From positions 124,001 to 188,000 of the forward strand of contig NW_013655000.1 of NCBI RefSeq assembly GCF_000499385.1: DNA of 64,000 nt, given 5' to 3'. Numbering within the stretch: the first letter of the stretch is position 1; each line of letters begins with the position of its first letter. This DNA is from Eimeria necatrix (Eukaryota > Apicomplexa > Conoidasida > Eucoccidiorida > Eimeriidae). Below the pieces are notes generated by a model. That model was not told the DNA's origin and ran no database searches. It was given only the letters and a program-made list of their open reading frames with translations. Of the stretch, positions 23,549 to 41,411 are shown one piece after another. Position numbers and translations under genes: made by a program.

Positions 23549-26159
23549 CGTTATGCCGAGCGCAGAGACCGCCACACTGAGGCGCCTCTTCTCCTGCAAC
23601 GTCAGTTCCGCGAAGCGCCTGCTTGTCTCCTCGAGAAGGTGCTGCAGCAGCGCATACAATAGGAGGCACGCTGACAAGGTGCAACTGCAAGCATGGCGGC
23701 GTGCTGTAGGAGAGCTGTGGGACACTACCGAGGCATGCATGTGGGCAATTGGAGCAGGCATGCCTACAACGGCAGCATCTGCTTGTTCCTCCCTAAGGGA
23801 ATTTCGCACTCGCCTTCAGAGTCACTGCGTGCTGCAGCTCCCGCCGATGTGGCGCCTCCGGGGGAAGCAACAGAAGCAGAAGCAGCGCTCTGCATGCATC
23901 TGCAGCACGTGGTAGCAGGGAAGCCCCCGCCGCTGCTATAATGGCGAACACCATACGTACGACACGCCTTGCTGCAGCTTGTACCAGCGTGCCAGACGGA
24001 TCTGCTTCGGCTAGAGCCGGGGATCCCACCTCTTCTAGCAGTTCCAATAGCCGTCGGCGCTGCTGCGGATGTTTTGCGTTCCCGTGATACCGTTTCAGCA
24101 GCAACGGCTGCAAAAGTACCGTTGTTGTTGCTGCTATCGCTGCACTTACGGAATTCATCAGCTGCAATGTCTCCACAGTAGGTGCTTCCCACGGATTCAG
24201 ACGAGTGTACTTTACGTGACCTGATGCATCATCATAGGCTACTGCAGCCCCATTGACCTGATCGGGCACAAGCTGGAGCTGCTGCTGTAACAAAGAGTTT
24301 TCCTGCATCAACTCCAGTTCGACCTGCTGCAACAAGTGCAGCAAAGTGGCGGCGCCTGGCTGATGCTGTAACGCCGAGTTCGCACAAACTCCTCCAGCAG
24401 GCCCTGAATTGATCCCTTGGACCTTGTCAGGGAGTTCCTGAGGCTGCTTCCCTTGCTTTTGTCTTTCCTGCTGCGGCGACGAGAAAGAATCGGGAGTACG
24501 AAAAGTCGAAAGATGGCTCATCAGCCTTGCCGTCTCTTTGCTGCTGAACGCTGCTGTTGCTAATGCTGCTCTTGTAGTCGTTTCTTCTGATGCTTTCTCT
24601 TCACCACGTGAGACAAAAGCATCGCTCGCCCGCAACAGCACCTCGCTCGCCTTGACAAGCTGCAGCAACTGATCTTGCTGCTGCTGCTGCTGCTGTCGTT
24701 TCAATTGCTGGAGGGCATCGGCAGCAAGAGCTGCGAGGCTTCCCAATGCAGCATTGTGCTGAAGGCAGTCTTCTACTTTGCTACTGCTCAGCAACAAACT
24801 TGCTGCACTGCTAAGGAACTCCGAAAGGGGCAAAAACAGCAATAAATGCGGCTGGCGCAGCTGCGCCTGCTGCAGCAGATGCTGCAGCGAGGAACAAAAA
24901 ACGGCGAATTCTTGTGCGGAGAAGCGGCTGACAGCTTCCGGCTTAACAGCGAATATCTGCCGCAGCTGCTTCTGTTGTTGTTGCTGCTCTTGCCTCTGTA
25001 GCAGCAACTTATCTTCAGGCAGCATCCAAGTATCAATGCTGCGCCGAAGCAGCAGCTGCAGCAGCTCGACGCTGAAGCAGTTGCTGGCAGCGAATATAGC
25101 AGCAATGTTCGCAGCAGCAGTAGCGGAAATACAATGCATATCATCAATAAACTCGCGAGTCAGCGGCAGCAACAGAGACGCGCTAACAGGCCTCTGAGAC
25201 GGCAGTCGGTACTGTTGCAAGGGCTGTTGGCGTTGGCGTTTCGTGCTGCTGTCCAGCGGCTGCGTATAAAAGTGCTGCAGGAAGTACGGCACTGATGCTG
25301 TTGCTCTTGGAGCATACCTGCAGCAGATGAGGCGCAGCAATGCAGAAAGAGACGACACCGGTAGGAGATCTCTCGACGAAAAAATGCGATCGCAAAGACT
25401 TTCCCAAAATGGTTTGTCGTCCCTTTCGGATGCCGCTACTGCCGCTTGTGGCAGACCTGACGCTGCTGCTTCTGCCTGCTGCCAGCGGTGAAGAGCAGCA
25501 GCAGCGACCGCTTCAAGGGACTCCGTGACAGCAAAAGACGGAGAGACAGCATCTGCAGCCGTTGCGTCCTTGCTGAGACACACAACGTCCCGACCAGCTA
25601 GCCCAAGTCCCTCACGCGGTGAGCCCCCGCGGAGCTCGAGAAGGCGCATGTCTTGTAGCTGAAAGAGCTGCTGCTGTTGGAGTTGCTGTTGCCCTACAGC
25701 TGCAGCGGCTGTAGCTGCATACTGAGGCAGTGGAGGGACTGCATGCGCCATACGCAGGGGAGGCCCAGAAGCAGGAAGCGGCGGGGTCGGGAGAAAATGT
25801 GGGTGGTATTTGCTGCGTCTTCCCGTTCTCCTTCTCTGTATTAGATGCTTCAGGTGTATAGCCAGCGGCGACGGCATGTATCCCTCGGGGCCACTGCTGC
25901 CGCTAGGGAGTGACTGCAGGAGCGGCTGCTGCTGCCGCATACGCGGAATGACGAAGAGGGGGGCCAAATCTGCAGCTGCATGTACCACGCTACGCCTCCT
26001 GGTACTGCTGTTGAGGTATATAACGCGGGCATCCGTACTGAATCCTCTGCTTTGACTGCGACGCCAACCGCAACAGCAAGTGATAAGACCCCGGTGGTGA
26101 TCTTTCGGTGTGACCCAGCCCCTCGCCGTTGCGGTTGCGGCAGAGCCTTGAAGTATCAT
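23549..26159 (-). CDS. Leucine/glutamine/alanine-rich protein, possible mitochondrial helical-repeat RNA-binding protein; 3' end unresolved
   Basis: A single long exon runs from ATG 26159 to about 23810 (about 784 codons). A GTGCGA donor in phase 1 would join it to an exon at 23670-23549, which ends at a strong GTAAGT donor; further exons lie toward lower coordinates. The N-terminus is basic and serine-rich (RRSQSRGFSTDA) as in mitochondrial targeting sequences. The middle has repeated helical blocks of the type FIDDMHCISATAAANIAAIF and FSAQEFAVFCSSLQHLLQ, broken by poly-Q. Such a pattern occurs in the heptatricopeptide/RAP proteins that apicomplexans use for organellar RNA, but I do not see a RAP domain in the part present. 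The function is therefore a guess. The gene is divergent from the prolyl-tRNA synthetase gene, and the two starts are about 0.5-0.8 kb apart. Confidence 0.65.
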
Positions 26160-26974
26160 TCTTCTGCTGCTGATTATGTTAGGGCTGATATTCCCAATAA
26201 CGTTGCTGACACAGCAGCTGGAGCGGTGGCAGCCATTCACGGGCTGCTACCGCTGCAACTGAGGATCAGGGAGGCAGATCCCTTGGACCTCCCTTCAGGT
26301 GTTTCTCCTGGAAGCGTTACACTGTTGATATTTAAGCATAAGATAAGATATGCGGCAACGGCAGCATCTGCAAGCCTAACTGAAGCAGCAGTCTCATAGC
26401 CGTTCCCTCCAATGCATAGCAATCCTTGGAGTCAAATTGGCCCGAAAATGTGAAAACTCTATCTCCTATTTTTCTGCTATTAAAATTGACAGCTGCAGCG
26501 GTGAATGCAGCTGCTGCAGGAGCGGCTCCAATAGCTGCTGATAGGGCTCCTGGTGTGCATGCTGATCGGCAATATCCTGTTGCAGCTCCACGATGCTCGC
26601 AGGCTGGGTCCACTCTGTGTCTCGTGTCTCTCCCATGTTTCAGACGAACATTTTTAATGATTAAAGAGGCTGGTAGCGTAGTAAGGAGGGAGGCACACTG
26701 TCTCCGCCGTATAGTCGCCTTTTTGTTAGTGCCCTCTCATCGCCGAGAGCACCCCGCAGTCGCTGCTGCTAGGGCTTTTCCCTTTGGTTCAGCAGCTGCT
26801 GCTCCTGCCCTTGCTCCACGTACTGCTATTACAGCTAACGTAGTTTATAGGAATCAGAAGTACGCCAAGTGTTGCACGGGCTCGACGGTGACACCAAACT
26901 CTCAAGTCGAACCGACCAACAACGGCGATACTGTACTTCCAAACACCCATAGCAGCAGCACGACCACTGAAATC
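26160..26974. promoter_or_regulatory. Divergent intergenic interval between the minus-strand gene and the ProRS gene
   Basis: This interval of at most 815 bp separates two head-to-head genes and should carry both promoters. I see no TATA-like or repeated motif that stands out. The plus-strand frame of ProRS exon 1 stays open back to about 26426 and contains an in-frame ATG at 26657. Part of this interval may therefore encode an alternative N-terminal extension. Confidence 0.4.
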
Positions 26975-32293
<5,319 letters not shown>

Positions 32294-33470
32294 TGGTTGC
32301 TCCTCCAGAACAGCGCTTAGCGGCATGAAAGAAACGATCTGTATGCTCTGCTGAATCGTTGCGGGCTAAGAGAGCCACTGGCGGAGCAGGGCTGTGGCGT
32401 CAGCAACACTTGCTGCTGCGCCGAACGGTGCGGCAAGTTGCAACCCAGAATACCCGCTGCTGTATGAAACTAGAACAAAACCCTGTGTTGCGTCCAACGA
32501 AAGAAGGGTGCCCGCTGCCCAGCCTGGTTCCATCTTGCTAGGTATAGCGCAGTGACAGAACATCTGTTGTAACATCTGTTGCACGACCCTGTTGGGGTGT
32601 GCAGTTCTGCTGCGTTCTTGCTGCTCATCTAGTGAGTGCTATCACCGAAGTCAGAGCTCCCGCGTCGGCAACAACTGTCGGAGCGGGAAATGTCAGCCTC
32701 CCGGAACCAAGCTGTCATCCGGGGCAGCTGACGTACTCCCTGGAAGTAGCCACACAAAGCGGCACTTCACTACTAAATTTTCAACTGAAGGAGATGACGG
32801 GACCGCCACTGCTACGTGTTTCACGGGTGGACTTACGGAAGGACGGCAATAATCGAATGTCCCTCACCCGTGGCGGCGGCTGGACTGGCCGCTATCACGG
32901 TTCAAGTGGGTGACTGCAGCACTGGCTACTGCAGCAATGTAGCACATTGTGTTGCGGCGCAGAGACAGAAAACGGAGGAAAGAGGCATCTCTAAGTTGGT
33001 GCCAAGACGCAAAGGCGTTGGCCGACAGGGGCGCTCAAGCGCCGAGGACACGCAGCAACAACAGTGGTTGTCGTAGCAACTAGCAATGCAGCAGCCAAAG
33101 TAGCTACCAAAGTATTCAAAAGTCAAGAGGACCCGACGTTTCCCTGAAGTCTGGTGCATCGAGCTGCTGGAGGTTTGGTTCCACGGGCACGGGCTCGACG
33201 GGCGCCGAATGGGCCGCGGAACTGCGTAACATTTCCAGTACTTCTTGCTCCACTGCAGCACCAAGCAAAAACAAAAATGCTCTCATGGGGTGTGTTTATG
33301 TGTTTTGCATACCTACGTGCACTACCCATGTCGAGCACCTCCTTAACGTTTTGTCCGCGTAGCGGGGCATCATTGCACGCTGAGCGGCTAATGCATAATC
33401 TCACAAGTCAAGGAAGGCAGCTTAGTTTAAAGAGTGTCTGTGAGTGCAAGTAGCGCTAGGCCTTCACGTG
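32294..33470. other. Interval between the convergent ProRS and ApiAP2 genes
   Basis: Both genes end toward this stretch, so it should hold two 3' regions. There are short protein-like frames on plus (about 32640-32913, with SLEVATQSG and LLNFQLKEM) and minus (about 32366-32530). I recognise neither, and no consistent start, splice or phase pattern links them. One could be an exon of a small unrecognised gene. Confidence 0.35.
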
Positions 33471-36400
33471 CTAACCTTTGAGTTCGTGCTCCAGAGTAGC
33501 TTGGGGAAGCGTGGCTCTCCAAGCTTGTATTTTCTCCACTGCACAGAGTCTGGACTTGATAAAGCCGTGTTTCTTAACTAGGAACCGGCGAGCTTCCCCC
33601 CTCATTTGCGCCACCCAAGCGAACGTTTCAGCTTCAAAACGAACACCGTGCACATACGGCAGCTCCATGGCGCGACGGCTAAGTCGAGCAACTCGACTTG
33701 CCGAGACGTCCTGAAGAATCGCAGACTCTAGTACATACTGGCAGCATCACCATTTCAAGCCACAGTGACAGGATACCGGCACCCTCACACAAGAGCAAAT
33801 ACAATGCACAGCCACGCAAAACGCCGGAGGACGGCACAGCCACTATGAACGGATCCTGCTCTAGGTAAAGGCAGGCAACAGCAAAACAAAGAAACAGGAG
33901 CACGAAGAACCAGGCAACGTTAAGCCATTTCAAATATTGTTTAACAGGTGCACCCCTGACATACACTTCGAGTTGTGTACGGGACATCTCCAGAGCAGTC
34001 AATTAGATTGAAGGGGCCCCCAGGAGGCCCTGTTGAGCCTAAGCCACTCGCTGCCACTCCTGGCGAAAGCTCCTCAAGGTTTCTGACTTTCGATGGACGG
34101 TCAGGGGCTCCGTCTGGCGCCGAGCCCACTGACGTTGAGGTCTTCGCTGCAGCAGACCTACGACTGTTCAGGTGTCTCCGGCCTGCAGAAGCAGCAAGCA
34201 TGAGCCGTTCTCCAGAGCTCGACAGCCGTCGAGTACAGCGTGTAACCCTTGAGGTGCATCGAATGCATGCAAATGAAGCCTTCAGCTCCTTACATTCACA
34301 ACACGTAATTAAGCTACACAAGTGTCTGCATCTTGTCGTGGTAAATGTGAAATCCGGGTTAATAATCTTTAGTTAGCTTGCATGCTCCTCTGTTTACGGC
34401 TCAACTCACACTGAGCTGCATACAGAAGCGCCACCCTTTTAGCCCCTTCATAGCCCAGCTGCAAAACGGAGAATGCGCGGCTCTCTACACCCCCAGCACA
34501 GCACAGAACGAGCCACGCGTTGTGAGGGGGGCTGTGACAAACCCTGACGTTGCCTCGTGGCGACCGGCCGAGCCCTTCAGCAGATATAACACTGCCTAGC
34601 TCAGCCGGTATCAGCTTCTTCCTCATCGGAGGCAAAATCGTTGTGGTTGTGCTTGTTGGTGCCGTTCCAGGAGGGGTAGCTGTTGTGGAACTGTGCGCTG
34701 CAGTGGTGGCAGTCGACGAAGATATCGGCCACAAACACTGTGGTGATGCTGCTGCTGCTGACTCCATCGTGGCAAGGGTCCCAACAGGAGGAGGCGAAGG
34801 GCGACCCAGGCTCCCTCTACTACCCCAAGGCATCACCATTCTTCCTGGAAAGCTAAAGCCGTCTTGCGCGCAGGGAGAAAGAGTTCCTATGCAAATTTTC
34901 GGCACCACGCAGTCATCGCCGGGGCCGCTTGGTGTCTCAGCTGCTTGTGCAGCAGGTGCTGGAACTGAGGGCTGCAACACCGCTCGAGGAAGCTGCACCA
35001 TTGCAGATGGATCTCCGCTGCTAGCACTGCAGTTTCCTTGACAATCCCTTTTTCCAGAAGCAGATGCGGGCGCTGTCCCTATATACCCGTACGGAGTACC
35101 TACTGAGCAACCAGGGGAAGCAGGTGGACCCCACCGAAGGCTGTCATCCACCGGCCATGAAGAACGGCCACGTCCTTGACCTCTCACGCCATCAGATGCT
35201 GGTGCTGCCGCTGCGTCTGTTCCTTGCCAGCCTGCGTACATATGAGCGGATAGACCGGAAAGCCGTCACATCTGAATTCGCAGTCATACACGGGTTTGCA
35301 CGTAAACACACAACGACGTTCCTATGGGACACAAAACCAAATCTTACACCCCCAATGAGCGTGTCACCTCCCTGTCAGTAGGGCAACAGACTAAATGCAT
35401 GTATAGACATCATGAAGTGTTTGCTGTGTATATCAAGTAGCACAAAACCGCTGAGCAAGGCTGAGGTCGAGGGCCTATCTTACTCTGTGCGACCACGGGG
35501 CCACCGTACTGACCATCTGGATTACTAAAACCAGATGCTGCTGTCGCTGTTGTGCCTGTTGCTGGGCTTGGCGTTGCTGGTGCTTCTCGCAAAGCGCTGC
35601 AGCAGCCAGGAGCAAAACCCGTCGGCGTCGTGGAAAGGCCCGTTGCATGGGCTAGCTGCTGCTGCTGCTGCAATAAAGTTGGCAGTTGCTGCTGTGGCAT
35701 TGGTAGCTGCTGAGGCTGCTCCACAGAAGCATCTTGCTTTGGTTGCTGCATTGACTGTTGTTGATGCTGGAGCGAGATCTGCTGTGTGGGATGCAGCCGT
35801 AGCTCGGGTTGGTGGTGTTGCTGCAACGCAATAGGCTGGTGATGAGGCGGTTGTTGTAAAGCCATAGGCTGCTGCTGTTGCTGCAGACGAATAGGCTGGT
35901 GCGGGTGCTGCTGTCGCAGGTGCACATGCTGGTGCTGCACTGGCAATTGGTGCTGATGGGGCTGTTGCTGCAAAGGAATCTGAAGGAGATGCCGTTGCTC
36001 TTGCAACCGCTGGTAAAGCGTTTCTAACTGCGTTCGCGTCTCTTGAAAACAACGAGGATTTATGGCCCTCAGCTCACGCGGTGACTCGGAGAGAAAAGGC
36101 AGCAACAGCGTTAAGTACTTCGCCAGTTGGTGGGGAGGACAGTTTTTTATGGCGTCTAAGTGGAACGCCTCCTCCCCTGCTGCTCCGGTTGTTCTTGTTC
36201 TCTGGGCTTGTGAAGAATTGCTGCCGCTGTAACCCTCAGGTTTGCATAACGAGTTCCACTTTCCCTCTGTGATACCGTCATCAGCCCCCGATGAAGACGC
36301 CCCTGCAGCTCCTGACTGCAGGGCAGACTGCGCGTCGTCCGAGGATAACCCTTTAGGCAAACCAACAGGCGCATGTACGGTATCCCTGCACTTGCTCGTG

Positions 36401-37419
36401 CTGCTTGTCGTAGCGCTGATGTTGCTGCCGTTGCTGCCACTGCTGCAGAACGCCGAATCTTCCTCCTCTTCCAAGCCACCACTCGTGGTCGCCGTACTGC
36501 TCGTTCCTATGGGACTGCTGCCTCCTTCGCGGTCTTTGCGGCAAACAGGCAGATGCTGCAGCTGAGAGCAACAGCCTTTTGAAGATCCCCAAGAACCCCT
36601 CACCTCTTTGTACACCTCAGTTACCACTGTTGAGAGGTAGCTCCGCAAAGCAGTAGTTATCGTACTAGAAATTTCAGGTCGAATACACAAAGATAACCCA
36701 CCTCCTGGCTGCTGTGGCACTTGTTGCTGCATTATTGGTGTATGTACCAAGTGCTGTTGCACCAAATGCTGCTGAAGTAACACATTTTGCTGACACGGCT
36801 GTTGGGCTAGGAGGTGCTGCTGGTGCGTAGAGCGTGCATGCTGGACCACATGGCCAGAAGACCCCAATGGAGAGCCCATAAGGACGGTTTGGAAGCACGA
36901 AACAGGTGCATGCTGCAAAGGCTTTCCCAGGCAGGAAACATGGCACGAAGAATAAGAAGCAACAGTGCTACAAGGGGAGGGGCAACTAGTTGTCACGGGT
37001 CCCCCGTTGCATGCCGCACCTCCGGAAACCCACAAGCCTGAAGAGGGTCCACCAGGAGTAGCAGAACTTTCGACGGCAGCATTTACCGCCGGTGCTGTAA
37101 GCCGACGTCCCTCAACTCCCAAACAGGAAGGCGTACCCGACCCTACTTGAAGCTGCAAGGGCGTTGTCAGAGGCGTCCCAACCTGTTGTATCTGCGAGCC
37201 TGCTGGAGGCCTGCAAGCACTATTGCTCACAGGCAAAGCTGCTGCTGCTTGTTCACAAGCATACGGCCATAAGCTGTATGACTGCTGCAACTGCAAAGGT
37301 AGCGGGGAATTCACGGGAGGCACACACGACCCAACGCCAAGCGGGCGCTCGCCTTCACTGCCCAAAAAGGGCGGTGTCCCTGGGTGCTTAGAGCAGACCT
37401 CTCCAGTAGCCAGCAACAT
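33471..37419 (-). CDS. ApiAP2 family DNA-binding protein with two AP2-like domains
   Basis: Four exons on the minus strand, joined in phase: 37419-35484, 35231-34410, 34182-33965, 33710-33471 (1071 codons plus stop). Exon 1 is Q/H/P/S-rich low-complexity sequence with one folded-looking block near residues 395-460 (HLDAIKNCPPHQLAKYLTLL). The end of exon 2 carries an AP2-like motif, WLVLCCAGGVESRAFSVLQL followed by GYEGAKRVALLYA. Exon 4 carries the second, GVRFEAETFAWVAQMRGEA followed by RFLVKKHGFIKSRLCAVEKI. Both show the three-strand-plus-helix pattern of apicomplexan AP2 domains (aromatic W in strand 2, GF/GY before the helix, Ala-rich helix). ApiAP2 proteins are the main sequence-specific transcription factors of the phylum. 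The C-terminal domain ends close to the stop. The second domain looks stronger than the first. Confidence 0.8.
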
Positions 37420-39217
37420 CTGAGCCGTGCACTTCTCCTGATGCTGCTATTATCGGCAGTTCTTCGTTGCGTAAAAGGGGGCAGAAGCGGCCCCTAATCG
37501 AGCAGGATCATAGGCTTAGAAGTTTGTCCCATCCACCTCCCAGGACCAGCTGACCCACTCTGTGTTTCTTTTTCCGAAAGAGCAATGACACCAACTAACG
37601 GCTAGCAGAATACTGTTTTCGTCGTTGTTTTGGGCTCTGCTTCCACTAGACAAGGGCGGGGCTGTATCGTCGTGGACACATGTAACGTCCAAGAGCTTTT
37701 CTTACCTACAGCAAGGTCAAGCACTTGCCCTAAAGAAAAACGCTGACGGGACCCACCGTAAAAGAAAAACAGCAATTTATCAGACTTAAGTGGGCCCACA
37801 ATGCTCCGCGTTTTCGAAACTCTTTGTGTGGTGCTGCTGGAGCAGCAAGCCACTCAGCAAGCAGATAAACGGCCTGCTGCAATTCTCCACTATGGCCAGA
37901 AAAACAGGAAATATTCTGAAACGGCAATATTGAGCTGAAGTGGAAGGATGCCTTCGACCGAGGAACCAACTAGGGGCACTAGGCCCCGAGCTGGATCCCT
38001 CGAAGAGGCCTTAAATGAGCTGCAGCTGTTTCACGCAAAAGGCGGAAGAATTACATAAACATTACCGCAAAATACATAAAAGGGACGCATATGTTACGCT
38101 TGATTGTTGCAACAAATCCAAACAGCAGACGCCGCAGCTGCCTCCGCTGCCAGCCCGAGCAAGCCCCAGGTCTGCGCAAAGTGGCCTCACTATTTGTCTT
38201 TCAGCTTGTACCAAACAACAGTATCGAAAGGGCTCAAGCTACCACACACTAATTGCTATCAGTCACAGTAGCTCTAGTGCTACTTATTTTGGCACGGTGG
38301 GCTTTTTGGGAAGCAGTGTTCAGCGCCCTGGCATTCCAAAACCCCCTGAAGCCAGCATTTGCCACTTTATAAATAAGGCTGCATTTGTGCCATGCACGCT
38401 GAAAATTTTCCCCTGGCATGTAAGTGATCTGAAATTTAAGCATGATAATATGTAAGTTAGTGATGGGGAGCAGGAACGGTGAAAATGCTGTGGCGCCTTC
38501 TGGTCAGGGCCGGACCGCAAGAACCTCACGGGCCCTTAAAAGCGCCGCGCATCATGTTATAAACAAGAGATGCAACACTGCTGTTTATTTGTAGATTGTG
38601 TAATGGGTATTCGGAATCGAGTTCAATTCTAGAGGGCCTCTAAGGGCGCTGTCTTGGTTGTCCGCTTCACCCCTTGCTTGACGTGTAGTAGACACCCCTT
38701 GGTAGAGGGAAGCTAACACTTGAGAAACGGACAGACCTTACAATGCTACGAAATGCACTGGTGTGGAGATCCTACGAAGCCATTCAATGTCTATGCTATG
38801 ACGGGATCCATAGCCACACCGTAAATTCTCTTTGCAAGGACCTGTTGCAGCATGAGAGTCAACTTGTATGATGCAGCACTTCGCAGCAGTCAACTCTTAT
38901 AAATACTGGAACAAAGAGAAATGGAGATCAAAAATGATCTAGCAGCGAGAGCTTTGTGGCTGGCTGAGTACAGCTAATGATGCATCCATAAGAAGAACAC
39001 ACGGTAACAGGCTGAGACCTGCTTAAACTGATTTAAAAACGTGAATCGTGAAGTATGCTGTGAATTGAATAGATGCTGTACCTGTATTTGTAGAATTGAT
39101 TGCGTTAGCTTTACAAAGCTGGGACTTTGCCCCGACCTAGTGCCAGCAATATTACTGGATCGGTCAGGAGTTGTGGGCCAGTTTTTTTGTAGTAACCTCT
39201 GATGGGACGCCGCTTCT
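37420..39217. other. Noncoding interval upstream of ApiAP2 and before the LTR nest
   Basis: The longest frame (plus, 38015-38455, 146 codons) has no recognisable domain and no CAG-type codon bias, so I do not call it. The part next to 37419 should contain the ApiAP2 promoter. Nothing else was seen. Confidence 0.4.
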
Positions 39218-39414
39218 TGTAGTGCACAGCCCCTACTGCTGCGACTATGCTGCTACCTGCCCCTCGAGCAGGGCCTATGATTGGCACCTAACTTTGGCCC
39301 ATTTCCGTGAAACAGTAGCTTATATATATCGAAATACAGTTATTCTTAGGTTTTCAAAATTTGTTCTTGTTCGATTCGCCCCACTCGGCGTGCTCGCCTC
39401 CTAGGCCCTGTGGG
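39218..39414 (-). mobile_element. Truncated LTR fragment in inverted orientation
   Basis: The 197 bp beginning TGTAGTGCACAG are the reverse complement of the last half of the adjacent 5' LTR (39640-39836). They include the complements of GCGTAGTCGCAGCAGTAGG and CCCCACAGGGCCTAGGAGG. It ends just before the intact LTR starts, so the two form a head-to-head palindrome with about 225 bp between the arms. Confidence 0.85.
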
Positions 39415-39419
39415 GATGA

Positions 39420-39836
39420 TGTAGTGCACAGGCACTACAATGGGGCTTGCTGGTGACCTATAGACGATAGCTAGCTAGCGACCTACAAGGGGTCGCAACA
39501 CTGGAGGAGGACAGGACCCTCCCACTAGGATCAAAGTAAGGCAATTTGTCTATGAATTAATATGCATACGTTAGAGATGCCTGAAAATGCGTGGAGACTG
39601 GGGCTGGCGATAGCGCCGGCACCAGTGCAGGCCTCCTCCCCACAGGGCCTAGGAGGCGAGCACCCCGAGTGGGGCGAATCGAACAACAACAGATTTCGGA
39701 AGACTTAAGAATTACTATATTTCGATAGATAAAAGCTACTGCTTCAAGGAAATGGGCCTACGTTAGGTGCCGTTCGTAGGCCCTGCTCGTGGGGCAGGTA
39801 GCAGCGTAGTCGCAGCAGTAGGCGCTGTGCACTACA
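39420..39836 (+). repeat. 5' LTR of element 1
   Basis: The LTR starts TGTAGTG and ends CACTACA. The first 20 bases (TGTAGTGCACAGGCACTACA) are themselves an 8-bp inverted repeat with a 4-bp loop. It matches 45621-46036 base for base over most of its length. Confidence 0.95.
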
Positions 39837-39838
39837 TT

Positions 39839-39850
39839 TGGGGGCTGTTC
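39839..39850 (+). promoter_or_regulatory. Primer-binding site of element 1
   Basis: TGGGGGCTGTTC starts two bases after the LTR and is conserved in element 2 (from 49789). A tRNA with 3' end GAACAGCCCCCA would prime minus-strand synthesis. Which tRNA that is was not determined. Confidence 0.65.
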
Positions 39851-39939
39851 CGGGATCGAAATCTTTGTTCTTTCCTGACTTGGGAGTAGAAATACTATGT
39901 TTTAATAACTCACGCCTAGAAATCTTCGCTCAGTAAGGG

Positions 39940-41052
39940 ATGCATCTCCGCAACGGACGCGTTATCGGCCCCACACCGCAGCAGACTTCATCAATGTCAG
40001 TCAACAAAATCGGCTGCCGGACGCCAGCCCATCATCACCACGCGACTCCGAAGCCCGCCATGGAAGAGCGGCCGCATGGGCATAAGGAGGACCCCCCGCA
40101 AGTGATACCTATGACCAATGTTACGCCAGGGGACAGTCCCTTCGTCACGTGGGACCAGTTCCAGTACGCTATGAGTGTGATAAGAACTGTTATAGGGGGG
40201 ACAGTGGAATCCGGCGCAACGATTCCCATACTACCAGAAGACGGCAGCACTATGCAGGCCTTTCTGCTGCGCATCGAGCGCCGGTACACCCAGATGGGAT
40301 TGGAACCGTGCGAGTGGGGAAATGCACTTATAGACCACCTTGTGGGCCTGGCTCTAACGTATTGGATGTATCTACGGAGAACTATTGACCTAAACGGCTG
40401 GGCGACAGTACAGCGCAGGCTTTTGGAGCGGTTTGACAAAACAATGTCGCAGAGTCAATTGCTAACGGAGTTGGCTAAAGTACGGTGGAATGGCAACCAG
40501 AAGGAATACACGGACCGGTTTGCGGCTGTAGCGGAGCGTGGTTTGGGTCTTGCCCCCGACGAACTCGCGGACTACTACTGCACCGGGATACCGACAGACC
40601 TCCATCTTCTAATAACCAATAACGGACANNNNNNNNNNNNNNNNNNNNNNNNNNNNNNNNNNNNNNNNNNNNNNNNNNNNNNNNNNNNNNNNNNNNNNNN
40701 NNNNNNNNNNNNNNNNNNNNNNNNNNNNAGAAAAGGGCCGGGGGGAGCCATTAGGGCTGCCATCCAAGCTAATGGACCCCGTGGGCGTCAGGAAATTGAA
40801 AATCGCTTTGGGCGGACCCACGCGAACTGCTTTGAGTGTCAGGGTCGCGGACATCCGGCACGTGTCTGCCCCAGCAAAGGGGAACGTACCAAACGTCCGG
40901 GGGAAATGTGCAAGAAGTGTGGCGGTGTCGGACACTATGCTCGGGACTGTCCTACGTATGAACAAGGCCGGCCCGACCCGGTGGACAAGAGCAGTAGGGC
41001 GCCCACCCGTCGTAGCCATGAGAAGACGGAACCATTAAACGTGCGGGCCTAG
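39940..41052 (+). CDS. gag: Gag with two CCHC zinc knuckles (element 1), interrupted by assembly gap
   Basis: A capsid-like region (motifs WDQFQYAMSVI, RIERRYTQMGLE, YWMYLRRTIDLNGWATVQRRL) is followed by the gap. Then come two nucleic-acid-binding knuckles, CFECQGRGHPARVC and CKKCGGVGHYARDC, both intact CX2CX4HX4C. Gag packages the element RNA. The frame ends at 41052 and the next segment is in another frame. The corresponding gag of element 2 suggests that the missing piece is about 35-40 codons. Confidence 0.9.
   Translation: MHLRNGRVIGPTPQQTSSMSVNKIGCRTPAHHHHATPKPAMEERPHGHKEDPPQVIPMTNVTPGDSPFVTWDQFQYAMSVIRTVIGGTVESGATIPILPEDGSTMQAFLLRIERRYTQMGLEPCEWGNALIDHLVGLALTYWMYLRRTIDLNGWATVQRRLLERFDKTMSQSQLLTELAKVRWNGNQKEYTDRFAAVAERGLGLAPDELADYYCTGIPTDLHLLITNNGXXXXXXXXXXXXXXXXXXXXXXXXXXXXXXXXXXRKGPGGAIRAAIQANGPRGRQEIENRFGRTHANCFECQGRGHPARVCPSKGERTKRPGEMCKKCGGVGHYARDCPTYEQGRPDPVDKSSRAPTRRSHEKTEPLNVRA
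40629..40728. other. Assembly gap of 100 N
   Basis: Exactly 100 undetermined bases lie inside the gag frame, the usual placeholder for a gap of unknown size. The parallel region of element 2 indicates a true size of the same order. Confidence 0.99.
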
Positions 41053-41411
41053 GCGTGGTTGGAGACGAGCGTTCTAGGCCGCGTAGCCATGGCAAAGGGA
41101 TGATATGTGCGGTAGCGACAGGCCCTAATGCCATTCCAGTCTCCCTTGAGTGGGGAAACCAACTCCTCCGCACTGCGGAAAGAACTAATACGAGCGATGG
41201 GCACGCGGAAGGGACTCAGCCGCTTTCGGAAACGCGGCGGGAGTCTGGGTCAGCGTCGATCCTGAGTGAAGAGACTCCGGACGCGACGGCGGATAGTCGC
41301 AGGAAGTCTGCAGAGCCAACAGAAGACGGCTATAGGTCAGACGCGACAGAGATTGTGCCACACTGGTAGCGGGAAACTTGCACGAAAGAGTCTTACGACC
41401 AAGGGGGAGCG

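Noticed and set aside
35535..35834. Alanine-rich plus-strand frame opposite the ApiAP2 exon
   Set aside because: It is a shadow of CAG-type repeats on the other strand, which read as poly-Q in the real gene.
38015..38455. 146-codon plus-strand frame
   Set aside because: It has no domain, no CAG-type codon bias and no splice or start context. It is probably chance.
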